Shown here: piece after piece, positions 19,747 to 29,167 of the stretch
How positions within the stretch are numbered: the stretch's first letter is position 1
How the letters are laid out: each line of letters starts with the position of its first letter
Assembly (NCBI RefSeq): GCF_003258515.1
Contig: NZ_QGEH01000003.1
Coordinates: 62,001 to 126,000, forward strand
DNA length: 64,000 nt
Direction: 5' to 3'
Source of the DNA: Marinobacter bohaiensis
GTDB taxonomy: Bacteria > Pseudomonadota > Gammaproteobacteria > Pseudomonadales > Oleiphilaceae
Program-made: the position numbers and the translations under genes
The notes under the pieces: model-generated
What the model was told of the DNA's origin: nothing
Seen by the model: only the letters and a program-made list of their open reading frames with translations
The model's database searches: none

Positions 19747-19808
19747 GGCCGCGCATACGCGATTCCTATGATGGTGATTCACAGCACCAAATGGGAAAAT
19801 GCGCGGCC
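19747..19808. repeat. Perfect 10-base inverted repeat with 42-base spacer
   Basis: GGCCGCGCAT (19747-19756) is the exact reverse complement of ATGCGCGGCC (19799-19808). It lies between the chemoreceptor stop and the glutaredoxin gene. The spacer contains a smaller GGTG/CACC pairing. There is no T run, so it is not a standard terminator. Confidence 0.6.
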
Positions 19809-19878
19809 GTCTGGCAATCTTTGCCTGTTTTTTGGTCACGCCGGTTTGCAAGGCGCTTCATTTTCAGGAGGTCCGTCC

Positions 19879-20133
19879 ATGGATCGTATCACCATATTCG
19901 GCCGCCCCAGCTGTGGGTTCTGCGTTCGTGCCAAGCAGCTCTGTGAGGTCAAAGGCTTCGATTTCAAATTCGTCAACATGATCGAAGAAGGGGTCAGCAA
20001 GGCCGATATCGAGCAGACGATTGGCAAACCCGTCCAGACCGTTCCGCAGATTTTTATCGGCGAGACCCACGTCGGCGGTTACACCGAATTTGCCACTTAC
20101 GTGCATGAGCGTGAGGCGGCGTCCCTGACCTGA
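19879..20133 (+). CDS. grxA: Glutaredoxin (GrxA-like, CGFC active site)
   Basis: An 84-residue dithiol glutaredoxin that uses glutathione to reduce protein disulfides. The redox site is PSCGFC rather than the usual CPYC. The second half (IGKPVQTVPQIFIGETHVGGYTEF, given here in two parts: IGKPVQTVPQIF and HVGGYTEF) most resembles E. coli glutaredoxin 1. A textbook ribosome site AGGAGG (19866-19871) fixes the start at 19879. A bidirectional terminator follows. Confidence 0.85.
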   Translation: MDRITIFGRPSCGFCVRAKQLCEVKGFDFKFVNMIEEGVSKADIEQTIGKPVQTVPQIFIGETHVGGYTEFATYVHEREAASLT

Positions 20134-20195
20134 TCCTGTTTTCGGGTCGGTCGTCCGCGCGCGACGCTCTGCGCGAAAACAAACCGTCTGCGCAC

Positions 20196-20225
20196 AAAAA
20201 AGCCGCTCCGTGGAGCGGCTTTCGT
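20196..20225. terminator. Bidirectional terminator between grxA and the PPi-PFK gene
   Basis: Stem AGCCGCTC (20201-20208) and GAGCGGCT (20213-20220) with loop CGTG. It is flanked by an A run on the left and TTT on the right, so it can act on both converging transcripts. Confidence 0.85.
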
Positions 20226-20241
20226 GTTTCTGCCGTATCGA

Positions 20242-21504
20242 TCAGATGTCGAACTCGGTGCGCAGTTTTTTCTCCGCCAGCACGCCCTGGATATGAGCGA
20301 CGCGGGGCAGGCCGTCGTCGAACGGCGGGAAGCTCTCGCCGTGAATCAGCGGTTGCAGGTATTCGCGGCAGTCCTGGGTGATGCCGAAGCCGTCGTCGGT
20401 GATGAAGTGGATCGGCATTTTCTTTTCCTGGTTGGCCACTTCGCTCAGCGGCGCCTCGCCGATGTGCCAGCGATACGGGGATGATTGCTCCCGCACGATG
20501 GTTGGCATCACCGCCTGCTTGCCGGCGACCGCCATCTCCACCGCGGCCTTGCCCACGGCGTAGGCCTGCTCCACGTCGGTCGCGGAGGCAATGTGACGCG
20601 CGGCGCGCTGCAGGTAGTCCGCCACCGCCCAGTGGTACTTGTAGCCCAGGGCCTGCTTGGTCATGTTGGCAAGTGCCGGCGCCACGCCGCCCAACTGGGT
20701 GTGGCCGAAGGCATCCTTGCTGCCGGCGTCGGCCAGGAATCGGCCGTCTTCATATTGGGCCCCCTCGGAGGCGACCACCACGCAGTAGCCGTAGTTCTCC
20801 ACGCAGTGTTCGACGCGCTTGAGGAAGGCGTCACGGTCGAACGGTACTTCCGGGAACAGGATGATGTGCGGCGCGTCCCCTTCTTTTTGGCCCGCCAGGC
20901 CACCGGCCGCCGCGATCCAGCCGGCGTGGCGGCCCATGACTTCCAGGATGAACACCTTGGTGGAGGATTCGCACATGGACTTGATGTCCAGGCTCGCTTC
21001 CAGGGTGGAGGTGGCGATGTATTTGGCCACCGAGCCAAAGCCCGGGCAGCAGTCGGTGAACGGCAGGTCGTTATCGACGGTCTTGGGAACGCCGATGCAG
21101 GTAATCGGATAACCCATGCGTTCGGCCAGCTGGGATACCTTGAACGCGGTATCCTGGGAATCGCCACCGCCGTTGTAGAAGAAATAGCCGATGTTGTGAG
21201 CCTGGAACACCTCGATCAGGCGCTCGTACTCGCGCTTGTTCTCGCTGAAATTCTTCAGCTTGTAGCGGCAGGAACCGAAAGCACCGCCCGGGGTGTGCAT
21301 GAGGGCGGCGATGGATTCGTCGCTTTCCTCGTTGGTGTCAATCAGCTCTTCCCTGAGAGCCCCGATGATGCCGTTGCGTCCGGCGTAAACCGTACCGATC
21401 GCTTCCGGGTGCTTGCGGGCGGTCTGGATCACACCACAGGCACTGGCGTTGATCACGGCGGTGACACCGCCAGACTGGGCGTAAAACGCATTCTTGATGG
21501 CCAT
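20242..21504 (-). CDS. pfp: Pyrophosphate-dependent 6-phosphofructokinase
   Basis: A 420-residue PfkA-superfamily enzyme that should phosphorylate fructose-6-phosphate with PPi, reversibly. The diagnostic motif is GGGDSQDTA, with an Asp where ATP-dependent enzymes have Gly, and PKTVDNDLPFTD, with the Lys typical of PPi types. Substrate-binding MGRHAGWIAA is present. The start ATG has GGAGG-like spacing upstream. It stands alone, convergent with grxA and divergent from mpl. A reversible enzyme would serve both glycolysis and gluconeogenesis. Confidence 0.92.
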   Translation of the reverse strand: MAIKNAFYAQSGGVTAVINASACGVIQTARKHPEAIGTVYAGRNGIIGALREELIDTNEESDESIAALMHTPGGAFGSCRYKLKNFSENKREYERLIEVFQAHNIGYFFYNGGGDSQDTAFKVSQLAERMGYPITCIGVPKTVDNDLPFTDCCPGFGSVAKYIATSTLEASLDIKSMCESSTKVFILEVMGRHAGWIAAAGGLAGQKEGDAPHIILFPEVPFDRDAFLKRVEHCVENYGYCVVVASEGAQYEDGRFLADAGSKDAFGHTQLGGVAPALANMTKQALGYKYHWAVADYLQRAARHIASATDVEQAYAVGKAAVEMAVAGKQAVMPTIVREQSSPYRWHIGEAPLSEVANQEKKMPIHFITDDGFGITQDCREYLQPLIHGESFPPFDDGLPRVAHIQGVLAEKKLRTEFDI

Positions 21505-21837
21505 GGTTCCTGGCGCCTCCTGCAGATTGGGTCATTTGGGGCGGATTGCTCACTCCGCGCGAATGATACGTGAAACCCGGGGTGTTTTCATGACGGTCTC
21601 GTAGGGAGTTTCCCGCCTGTTTGGCGGCCATGCCACGTGCCCGGGCGTCCTGCCGACGGGATGGCTTGACGGCGGCGGGTGGATGCTGGACGCTTCAACC
21701 TTTGATTGGGTGCCGGCAGACGCGCACGCAGGTTGTTGATCATCGACGTTCGGGCCATGAATGCCCGGCCGACGGATGCTCTGACTACTCAGTGTAGCGG
21801 ACTGACGGCAACGCCCCGGACCAGCTTCAGGAAACCT
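21505..21837. other. Divergent intergenic region between PPi-PFK and mpl
   Basis: 333 bases without a supported gene; promoters for both neighbours must lie here. I found no strong -35/-10 pair. An open frame extending mpl upstream to 21706 has no family similarity and was not used. Confidence 0.4.
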
Positions 21838-23211
21838 ATGCACATTCATATCCTCGGTATCTGCGGCACCTTTATGGGCAGCCTCGCGGTCCTCGCCCGG
21901 GAAGCCGGCCACACGGTTACCGGTTCCGACCAGGGCGTCTATCCGCCCATGAGCACTCAGTTGGAGGCCCAGGGCATCCAGTTGATGGAAGGCTACTCGC
22001 CGGACAACCTCAAACCGGCCCCGGACCTGGTGCTGATCGGCAACGCCATGTCGCGCGGCAATCCGGAGGTGGAAGCGGTGCTCAACCGGGGCATCGACTA
22101 CATGTCCGGCCCTGAGTGGCTGACCCGCGAGGTGCTGCGCAAGCGCTGGGTGCTGGCGGTGGCCGGCACCCACGGCAAGACCACCACCACGTCGATGCTG
22201 CTGTACGTCCTCGATCAGGCCGGTTTCGATCCGGGGTACCTGGTGGGTGGCGTGCCGCAGGATTTTTCCGTCTCCGCCCGACTGGGCAGCAGTGATTTCT
22301 TCGTGATCGAGGCCGACGAGTACGACAGCGCCTTTTTCGACAAGCGCTCCAAGTTCGTCCACTACCGGCCCAACACCCTGATCCTCAATAACCTGGAGTT
22401 TGACCACGCCGACATCTTCGACAGCGTCGAGGCGATCGAGCGCCAGTTTCATCACCTGGTACGCACCGTGCCGTCCAACGGCCAGATCATCCGGCCGGCG
22501 CGCGATACCCACCTCGATGCGGCCCTGGCCATGGGGTGCTGGAGTCCGTTGCAGACCACGTCCATCGACGGCGAGGCGGATCAGGCCAACTGGCGCGCCG
22601 AGCTGCTGTCGGACGACGGCAGCGAATTCGTGGTGGTGCACCACGAGCAGCCCGTGGGGACCGTGAAGTGGGCCCAGACCGGTCTGCACAACGTACGCAA
22701 CGCCCTGGCCGCCATTGCCGCTGCCCGCCACGTGGGCGTCACCCCGGATCATGCCATTGCCGCGCTGAACCGCTTCTCCGGCGTCAAGCGTCGGATGGAG
22801 CTGCTGGCGGACGTGCACGGTGTGCGCGTCTACGACGATTTCGCCCACCACCCGACGGCCATCGCCAGCACCCTGGATGGCCTGCGCAACAAGGTCGGCG
22901 ACGAGCCCATCGTGGCCCTGATCGAGCCCCGCTCGAACACCATGCAGCAGGGCGTGCACCGGGACACGCTGCTGCCCAGCGCGGAGCAGGCGGACCGGGT
23001 AATCTGGGCTAACCTCAGTGACATGGACTGGCTGCGCGAGTTGGTGCCGGCGGACGACGCCCGGCACGTAACCGACACCACCCTGGACGGCCTGATTGAC
23101 GCGGTGCTTGATAACCTGCCGGCGCCCGCTCACGTGGTGGTGATGAGCAACGGCGGATTTGGCGGCATCCATGGCCGACTGATCGACAGACTGGAGCGGC
23201 ATTTTGACTGA
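21838..23211 (+). CDS. mpl: UDP-N-acetylmuramate:L-Ala-gamma-D-Glu-mDAP ligase (murein recycling)
   Basis: A 457-residue Mur-ligase-family enzyme that reattaches recycled murein tripeptide to UDP-MurNAc. It begins with the nucleotide-binding stretch [14 protein letters not shown]. The ATP site is [12 protein letters not shown], followed by [16 protein letters not shown] and the C-terminal [15 protein letters not shown] lies about seven bases before the ATG at 21838. It overlaps ubiX by eight bases, the same mpl-ubiX order known in Pseudomonas. Confidence 0.96.
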   Translation: MHIHILGICGTFMGSLAVLAREAGHTVTGSDQGVYPPMSTQLEAQGIQLMEGYSPDNLKPAPDLVLIGNAMSRGNPEVEAVLNRGIDYMSGPEWLTREVLRKRWVLAVAGTHGKTTTTSMLLYVLDQAGFDPGYLVGGVPQDFSVSARLGSSDFFVIEADEYDSAFFDKRSKFVHYRPNTLILNNLEFDHADIFDSVEAIERQFHHLVRTVPSNGQIIRPARDTHLDAALAMGCWSPLQTTSIDGEADQANWRAELLSDDGSEFVVVHHEQPVGTVKWAQTGLHNVRNALAAIAAARHVGVTPDHAIAALNRFSGVKRRMELLADVHGVRVYDDFAHHPTAIASTLDGLRNKVGDEPIVALIEPRSNTMQQGVHRDTLLPSAEQADRVIWANLSDMDWLRELVPADDARHVTDTTLDGLIDAVLDNLPAPAHVVVMSNGGFGGIHGRLIDRLERHFD

Positions 23212-23887
23212 AGGCAAGACAGCGGATTCTCCACCCTCCCGGCCCACTGTTAACCTGGCGTTTACCGGGGCTTCCGGTGCCCAGTACGGGCTGCGTCTCC
23301 TGCAGTGTCTGCTGGCCGCCGGCTGCCGGGTGCATGTGATGATCAGCAAGGCGGCCCAGGTGGTCATCGCCACCGAAACCGAGCTGAGCCTGCCCGGCTC
23401 GCCGGACGCGATGCAGGCGTATCTGGCCGGGACGTTCGATGCCGAGCCGGATCAGTTGCTGGTGTTCGGGCGTGAAGACTGGTTCGCGCCGCCGGCGTCG
23501 GGCTCGGGCAGCCGCGACCCGCTGGTGATCTGCCCCTGCAGCACCGGCACCCTGTCGGCGCTGGCCACCGGTGCCAGCAACAACCTGATCGAGCGGGCCG
23601 GCGACGTAGCCCTGAAGGAGCGCCGTCCGCTGATCCTGGTGCCGCGCGAGGCGCCGTTCTCGGAAGTGCATCTGGAGAACATGCTGCGGCTGACCCGCAT
23701 GGGCGCGGTGATCATGCCCGCCAGCCCCGGTTTCTACCACCGCCCGCAATCGGTGGCCGACCTGGTGGACTTCATCGTGGCGCGACTGCTCGACCACCTG
23801 GGGCTGCCGCAGGACCTGATGCCCCGCTGGGGCGAGGATCGGGTGACCCGGAAGCTGGCGGGTAAAACGGACAACGGACGCCCTTAA
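23204..23887 (+). CDS. ubiX: Flavin prenyltransferase UbiX
   Basis: A 227-residue flavoprotein that joins dimethylallyl phosphate to FMN, making the prenylated cofactor used by UbiD decarboxylase in ubiquinone synthesis. Family motifs include [10 protein letters not shown] near the N-terminus, [20 protein letters not shown] and [13 protein letters not shown]. The start is TTG at 23204, inside the last codons of mpl. Internal stretch [17 protein letters not shown] matches the loop typical of gammaproteobacterial UbiX. Confidence 0.94.
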   Translation: MTEGKTADSPPSRPTVNLAFTGASGAQYGLRLLQCLLAAGCRVHVMISKAAQVVIATETELSLPGSPDAMQAYLAGTFDAEPDQLLVFGREDWFAPPASGSGSRDPLVICPCSTGTLSALATGASNNLIERAGDVALKERRPLILVPREAPFSEVHLENMLRLTRMGAVIMPASPGFYHRPQSVADLVDFIVARLLDHLGLPQDLMPRWGEDRVTRKLAGKTDNGRP

Positions 23888-23916
23888 CCGGCGTCGACGC
23901 AGGAATCGAAAGCATC

Positions 23917-24681
23917 ATGAGTATCGATTGGCAAACCACGCCGGCGGCCATCTGGCGCCGCCACCGTCAGGCTTTGCGTGCCGTTCGGGCGATTGACCCG
24001 GTGCGGCTGGACGAACTGCTGGAAGTCGACCGCCAGAAGCAGTCGCTGGTCACCAATACCGAGCGCTTCCTCGATGGCCTGCCGGCCAACAACGCGCTGC
24101 TGTGGGGTGCCCGGGGTACGGGCAAGTCGTCGCTGATCAAGGCGATTCTCAACACCTATTTCGAGCGCGGCCTGCGCATTGTGGAAGTCGATCGCGACGA
24201 CCTGCTGTACCTCCCGGAAATCGTCGACGACCTGCGCGACCTGGACTACCGCTTCATTATCTTCTCCGACGACCTGTCGTTCGAGCGGGGCGAGGGCACC
24301 TACAAGGCGTTGAAGAGCGTGATGGAGGGTTCCATCGAGAGCCCGCCGGACAACATCAAGGTCTACGCCACCTCCAACCGCCGCCACCTGATGCCGGAAT
24401 ACATGAAGGACAACCAGCAGGCGGAAGTGGTCGACGGTGAGCTGCATCCCGGCGAGGCGATCGAGGAGCAGGTTTCCCTGTCGGATCGCTTTGGTCTGTG
24501 GCTGTCCTTTTACCCGTTCAACCAGGACGAGTACCTGCATCTGGTGGACGCGCTGTTCCCGCACGTGGAAGACCGCGAGGAGCTGCACCGGCTGGCGATC
24601 CGCTTCGCCCTGGGCAAGGGCGGTCGCAGCGGGCGGGCGGCCCGGCACTTCTACAACACCTATTCCGACTATTTCGGTTAA
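23917..24681 (+). CDS. DUF815 AAA-type ATPase
   Basis: A 254-residue ATP-binding protein of the DUF815 family. The Walker A motif is WGARGTGKSS (about residues 63-72) and the Walker B-like stretch is FIIFSDDLSF (about 108-117). A sensor-like segment VYATSNRRHLMPEYM and an arginine-rich end follow. The cellular role of DUF815 proteins is not established. It follows ubiX by 29 bases, possibly in one transcript, and is closed by a hairpin terminator. Confidence 0.85.
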   Translation: MSIDWQTTPAAIWRRHRQALRAVRAIDPVRLDELLEVDRQKQSLVTNTERFLDGLPANNALLWGARGTGKSSLIKAILNTYFERGLRIVEVDRDDLLYLPEIVDDLRDLDYRFIIFSDDLSFERGEGTYKALKSVMEGSIESPPDNIKVYATSNRRHLMPEYMKDNQQAEVVDGELHPGEAIEEQVSLSDRFGLWLSFYPFNQDEYLHLVDALFPHVEDREELHRLAIRFALGKGGRSGRAARHFYNTYSDYFG

Positions 24682-24731
24682 CGGGGTTCCGGCGTGGCCG
24701 CGCAACGGCGGCCCCGGCATCCTGCTCCCCT

Positions 24732-24762
24732 CGCGGCGCCTTCCTGGCGCCGCGGTTGTTTT
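24732..24762 (+). terminator. Hairpin terminator after the DUF815 ATPase gene
   Basis: A nine-base perfect stem, CGCGGCGCC (24732-24740) and GGCGCCGCG (24746-24754), with loop TTCCT, is followed by GTTGTTTT. Confidence 0.65.
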
Positions 24763-24874
24763 CGCCATCCGGAATGATGCTTTTCATCATTGAGCGCTGC
24801 CCCGGCGCGACGGAGACTGATCCGCAAGGGTCACAACAACAAGACACCACAACGAGACAGCACAGGGGATAAGC

Positions 24875-26014
24875 ATGATTCCACGCACGTTATTCGACTC
24901 CGATCTGGAGGGCTTCCGGGACTCGGTCCGCAAATTCCTGCAGCAGGAGGCGGTGCCGCATCACGCGCAATGGGAGAAAGATGGCCAGGTCAGCCGTGAG
25001 ATCTGGCGCAAGGCCGGCGAGCTGGGCTTCCTGTGTCCCTGCCTGCCGGAAGAGTACGGCGGTGTCGGCGCCGATTTCCGCTACAGCGCGGTGATCATGG
25101 AGGAGATCGTGCGGGCCACCACATCGGGCCTGGGCTGGGCGCTGCATTCGGACATCGTCGCGCCCTACATCCTGCATTACGGCACCGATGAGCAGAAGCG
25201 GACTTACCTGCCCAAACTGGCCAGCGGCGAGATGATCGGCGCCATCGCCATGACCGAACCCGGCGCCGGCTCCGACCTGCAGGGCGTCAAGACCAGCGCC
25301 ATCCGTGACGGCGACCACTACGTCCTGAACGGCTCCAAGACCTTCATAACCAATGGCCAGATGGCGGACCTGGTGATCGTGGTGGCCAAGACCGATCCGA
25401 AGGAAGGCGCCAAGGGCACCAGTCTGTTGCTCGTGGAAACCGCCTGGGAGGGCTTCGAGCGTGGCCAGAACCTGGAGAAGGTCGGGCTCAAGGCCCAGGA
25501 CACCTCGGAGCTGTTCTTCCAGGACGTCAAGGTGCCGGTCGGCAATCTGCTGGGCAGCGGCGAAGGGCAGGGGTTCATGCAACTGATGCAGGAGCTGCCC
25601 GCCGAGCGCCTGCAGGTGGCTCTGACCGCGGTGGCCGCCGCCGAAGCCGCCTGGGACTGGACCCGCGACTACGTCAAAGAGCGCAAGGCCTTCGGCAAAC
25701 CGGTGATCGGCTTCCAGAACACCCGCTTCAAACTGGCGGAAATGAAGGCGGACATCACCGCGGCCCGGGTGTTCGTGGACCGCTGCCTGGAGCTGCACCT
25801 GGAGAAGAAGCTTGATGTGCCCACCGCCGCGATGCTCAAGCAGTGGACCACGGACCTGCAGTGCCGCGTGATGGACGAATGCGTCCAGTTGCACGGCGGC
25901 TACGGCTATATGTGGGAATACCCGATCGCCCGGGCCTGGGCCGATTCCCGCGTGCAGCGCATCTACGCCGGTACCAACGAGATCATGAAGGAAATCGTGG
26001 GGCGTACCTTCTAG
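24875..26014 (+). CDS. Acyl-CoA dehydrogenase (long-chain type)
   Basis: A 379-residue flavoprotein that introduces the alpha-beta double bond in acyl-CoA, passing electrons to ETF. Signatures: AIAMTEPGAGSDLQG, NGSKTFITNG and the C-terminal RIYAGTNEIMKEIVGR. Ala replaces the catalytic Glu of the medium-chain YEG motif, so the base is probably the Glu in ELPAERLQ, as in long-chain and isovaleryl enzymes. It is monocistronic, between a terminator and the tRNA promoter. Substrate chain length cannot be decided from sequence. Confidence 0.9.
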   Translation: MIPRTLFDSDLEGFRDSVRKFLQQEAVPHHAQWEKDGQVSREIWRKAGELGFLCPCLPEEYGGVGADFRYSAVIMEEIVRATTSGLGWALHSDIVAPYILHYGTDEQKRTYLPKLASGEMIGAIAMTEPGAGSDLQGVKTSAIRDGDHYVLNGSKTFITNGQMADLVIVVAKTDPKEGAKGTSLLLVETAWEGFERGQNLEKVGLKAQDTSELFFQDVKVPVGNLLGSGEGQGFMQLMQELPAERLQVALTAVAAAEAAWDWTRDYVKERKAFGKPVIGFQNTRFKLAEMKADITAARVFVDRCLELHLEKKLDVPTAAMLKQWTTDLQCRVMDECVQLHGGYGYMWEYPIARAWADSRVQRIYAGTNEIMKEIVGRTF

Positions 26015-26124
26015 TTCTCATTGTGAGAAGTTAGCCGTGGTTAGTAGCGGCGTTTCGTCTGGCGGTGTCGTGCTCGGCCCGGGGGTAAGCTCTCCGGCCG
26101 GGCGCATGGGCCGCCAGGAAGAAA

Positions 26125-26185
26125 TTTTCGATTTTTTTGGAAAAAAGGTTTGACAGCGCAAAGGGGAGTTATTAAAGTACGCGCC
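26125..26185 (+). promoter_or_regulatory. Strong stable-RNA promoter for tRNA-Leu
   Basis: A consensus -35 TTGACA (26150-26155) and -10 TAAAGT (26173-26178) have ideal 17-base spacing. An A/T tract just upstream (26131-26147) looks like an UP element. The start region is GC-rich (GCGCCAC), as in promoters under stringent control. Confidence 0.8.
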
Positions 26186-26276
26186 ACTGGTGAGGGACAT
26201 CCCACACCGACAGCAGAAAGCCAAGTAAATCATGAGTCTGCAAGACTAGGATTGAAAAGCGGAATGCAAGTCATCT

Positions 26277-26363
26277 GCCGAGGTGGCGAAATTGGTAGAC
26301 GCGCTAGCTTCAGGTGCTAGTGGGGGCAACCCCGTGGAGGTTCAAGTCCTCTCCTCGGCACCA
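26277..26363 (+). tRNA. tRNA-Leu (anticodon CAG)
   Basis: 87 bases including an encoded CCA end. The acceptor stem GCCGAGG (26277-26283) pairs with CCTCGGC (26353-26359). The anticodon stem CTAGC/GCTAG encloses the loop TTCAGGT with anticodon CAG at 26311-26313. A long variable arm (GGGGGCAACCCC region) and the T-loop TTCAAGT are present, as expected for a class II leucine tRNA. The CCA end is also the left arm of a seven-base hairpin (26361-26383) of unknown relevance. Confidence 0.97.
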
Positions 26364-26534
26364 CTTCTTTCCCCAGGAAGTGGCATCGAATATTCCCCGT
26401 CATTGTTTAAGTCTGTTAACTCCCGTTTTTTAGGTTTCTCCGTTGGCGCGGGTTATACTTCGGCCACATCCAATCCGCAGTCAGTCCCTTTAATTTCTGA
26501 TTTTTCTGGCTGCCGGCATTAAGGCATTCATTTA

Positions 26535-29069
26535 ATGGTTTCAAAGAAAAGAACGAAGAACGATCCTCACGCCGAACGTGAGGCACAAAAGTACGATAAC
26601 CCGGTGCAGAGCCGCGAATACATCCTCGAACATCTGCGTCAGCGCGGCGCTCCCGCCACTCATCCCACCCTGTGCGAAGAACTGGGCCAGACCAGCGAGG
26701 AAGGCATCGAAGCCATCCGCCGCCGGCTGATCGCCATGTGCCGCGACGGTCAGTTGATCTGCAACCGGCGCAACGCCTACCTGCCGCTTGAAGAAGCGGA
26801 CCTGATTTCCGGCCGGGTGCAGGGGCATCGTGACGGTTTCGGTTTCCTGGTGCCCGACGACGGCAGCAGCGATCTGTTCCTCAGTGCCCGGCAGATGCGC
26901 CAGGTGTTCCACGGTGACCGGGTCGCCGCGCGGGTCGACCACGTCGATGAGCGTGGCCGTCGCGAAGGTCGGGTGGTCGAGGTGCTGGAGCACGGCACCG
27001 AGCAGATTGTCGGTCGCCTGTTCCGTGAAAGCGGCATTGCGTTTGTGGTGCCGGAGAATCCGCGGGTCAGCCACGATGTGCTGGTGGCCGAAGAGGATTG
27101 CGGCAGTGCCCGCCACGGCCAGTACGTGGTGGTAGACGTGGTGCGACAGCCGACCTTGCGCACCAAGGCGACCGGTCGCGTCGTCGAGGTGCTGGGGGAT
27201 CACATGGCGCCGGGCATGGAGATCGCGGTGGCGATCCGATCCCACGATATTCCGCACGCCTGGCCGTCCGACGTGGGCAAGCAGGCGGCGGCGATTCCCG
27301 AAGTGGTTACCGAGCCGGACAAGCAGAACCGGGTCGACCTGCGCGACCTGCCGCTGGTCACCATCGACGGCGAGGACGCCCGCGACTTCGACGACGCCAT
27401 CTTCTGCGAGCGTCGTCCGCGCGGCGGGTTCCGGTTGCTGGTGGCGATTGCCGACGTATCCCATTACGTGCGGCCCGGCACGCCGCTGGACGAGGAAGCC
27501 CTGTCCCGCGGGAACTCGGTGTACTTCCCGGATCATGTGGTGCCGATGCTGCCGGAGAAGCTCTCCAACGGCCTGTGTTCGCTGAATCCGGAAGTCGACC
27601 GGTTGTGCCTGGTGGCGGATATGACCATCAGCGCCAACGGGCGCATCGGCGGCTACACCTTCTACCAGGCCGTCATGCACTCCAAGGCGCGGCTGACCTA
27701 CACCTCGGTCAGCGACATGCTGGAGCGTCCGGAGTCAGGCATCGGTCGCAAGCTGCGCTCCAAGTACGCGCACGTGGCGCCGAACCTGGATGATCTGTAC
27801 GCCCTCTACAAGGTGCTGCGCGCGGCGCGGACCGAGCGCGGCGCCATCGATTTCGAGACCACCGAGACCCGCATCATCTTCGACGCGTCCCGCAAGATCG
27901 AAGAGATCGTGCCGGTCACGCGCAACGACGCCCACAAGATCGTCGAGGAGTGCATGCTGTGCGCCAACGTCGCCACCGCGCGCTTCCTCAAGCGCCACAA
28001 GGTGCCGGCGCTGTACCGGGTGCACGACGGCCCGGCGGAGGAGCGCCTGTCGGCACTGCGGCTTTTCCTGGCGGAGCTGGGGCTGCAACTGGGCGGCGGC
28101 GAGAAGCCGACCTCGGCCGATTTCCAGGCGCTGTTGGAGCAGGTCCGGGAGCGGCCCGATGCCAGCGTGATCCAGATGGTCATGCTGCGCAGCCTGAGTC
28201 AGGCGGTCTACAGTCCGGATGAGAGCGGTCACTTCGGCCTGGGTTTTGCCAGCTACGCTCACTTCACCTCGCCCATCCGGCGCTACCCGGATTTGATCGT
28301 GCACCGGGCCATCAAGTCGATCATCCACGGCCAGGCCGACACCGGCACCGTGGTGCAGCCGGATGAGCGGGACCAGGAGCTGGCGGTGTATCCCTACGAC
28401 CACGCGCGCATGGTCCAGCTCGGTGAGCATTGCTCCATGACCGAGCGCCGTGCCGACGATGCCACCCGCGACGTGATGGCATGGCTCAAGTGCGAATACC
28501 TCAAGGAGCACGTGGGCGAAGAGTTCGACGGCGTGATCGCCTCGGTTGTGCCGTTCGGCTTTTTTGTGGAGCTGGAAGGCATCTTTATCGAGGGGCTGGT
28601 GCATGTCTCCACCCTTAGTGGCGATTACTTCCATCACGATGCCGCCAAACACCGGCTGGTGGGGGAGCGTACCGCCATCAGTTTCCGGCTGGGGGATGCC
28701 GTGCGGGTCCAGGTCGTGCGTGTCGGCCTGGAAGATCGCAAGATCGACCTGGAGTTGATGAGCAAACCGCAACGCCGCAAGGCGGATCGGGATGCGCTGC
28801 CCGAGCGGGGCAGTCGCCAGGATAAGGGCGGCGATGCCGGCAAGGGGCGCGACAAGGGCAAAGGCAAGCGCGATGGCGGGCGTAAATCCACGCGTCGCGG
28901 CAAATCGCCGAAGTCCGGTTCCGGCAAGCCGATGAGCGCCAAGGATATGCTGGCTCAGGAAGCGGCCCGGGAGGCGGAGAAGACGTCCTCCAAGCCCGGT
29001 GGCCGGAAATCTCCGTCCGCCAAAAAGCCCGCCAAAGCGCGAGGCAAGAAGAAATCCGGCGGTCAGTAA
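26535..29069 (+). CDS. rnr: Ribonuclease R
   Basis: An 844-residue processive 3'-to-5' exoribonuclease that can unwind structured RNA. The N-terminal helix-turn-helix and cold-shock domains (GHRDGFGFLVPDDG) are followed by the RNB catalytic core, with IDGEDARDFDDAIFCE carrying the metal-binding aspartates and SYAHFTSPIRRYPDL. An S1 domain (IASVVPFGFFVELEGIFIEG, exactly 20 residues) comes next, then a Lys/Gly/Arg-rich tail of roughly 100 residues. The ATG at 26535 has only a weak AAGG upstream. The rnr-rlmB pair is conserved. Confidence 0.97.
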   Translation: MVSKKRTKNDPHAEREAQKYDNPVQSREYILEHLRQRGAPATHPTLCEELGQTSEEGIEAIRRRLIAMCRDGQLICNRRNAYLPLEEADLISGRVQGHRDGFGFLVPDDGSSDLFLSARQMRQVFHGDRVAARVDHVDERGRREGRVVEVLEHGTEQIVGRLFRESGIAFVVPENPRVSHDVLVAEEDCGSARHGQYVVVDVVRQPTLRTKATGRVVEVLGDHMAPGMEIAVAIRSHDIPHAWPSDVGKQAAAIPEVVTEPDKQNRVDLRDLPLVTIDGEDARDFDDAIFCERRPRGGFRLLVAIADVSHYVRPGTPLDEEALSRGNSVYFPDHVVPMLPEKLSNGLCSLNPEVDRLCLVADMTISANGRIGGYTFYQAVMHSKARLTYTSVSDMLERPESGIGRKLRSKYAHVAPNLDDLYALYKVLRAARTERGAIDFETTETRIIFDASRKIEEIVPVTRNDAHKIVEECMLCANVATARFLKRHKVPALYRVHDGPAEERLSALRLFLAELGLQLGGGEKPTSADFQALLEQVRERPDASVIQMVMLRSLSQAVYSPDESGHFGLGFASYAHFTSPIRRYPDLIVHRAIKSIIHGQADTGTVVQPDERDQELAVYPYDHARMVQLGEHCSMTERRADDATRDVMAWLKCEYLKEHVGEEFDGVIASVVPFGFFVELEGIFIEGLVHVSTLSGDYFHHDAAKHRLVGERTAISFRLGDAVRVQVVRVGLEDRKIDLELMSKPQRRKADRDALPERGSRQDKGGDAGKGRDKGKGKRDGGRKSTRRGKSPKSGSGKPMSAKDMLAQEAAREAEKTSSKPGGRKSPSAKKPAKARGKKKSGGQ

Positions 29070-29085
29070 CGCCTGGAATGACATG

Positions 29086-29119
29086 ACGGGCTCGCCGCCG
29101 TCCATGGCGGGCAGCCCGT
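29086..29119. repeat. Inverted repeat between rnr and rlmB
   Basis: ACGGGCT (29086-29092) and AGCCCGT (29113-29119) pair perfectly, with further partial pairing inside. No T run follows, so termination is doubtful; it may stabilise or attenuate the rnr transcript. Confidence 0.4.
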
Positions 29120-29167
29120 TGCCGGTCGGCGGTTGAAAGCAGGTTGTCAGCAGAAAGGGTTTGATCA

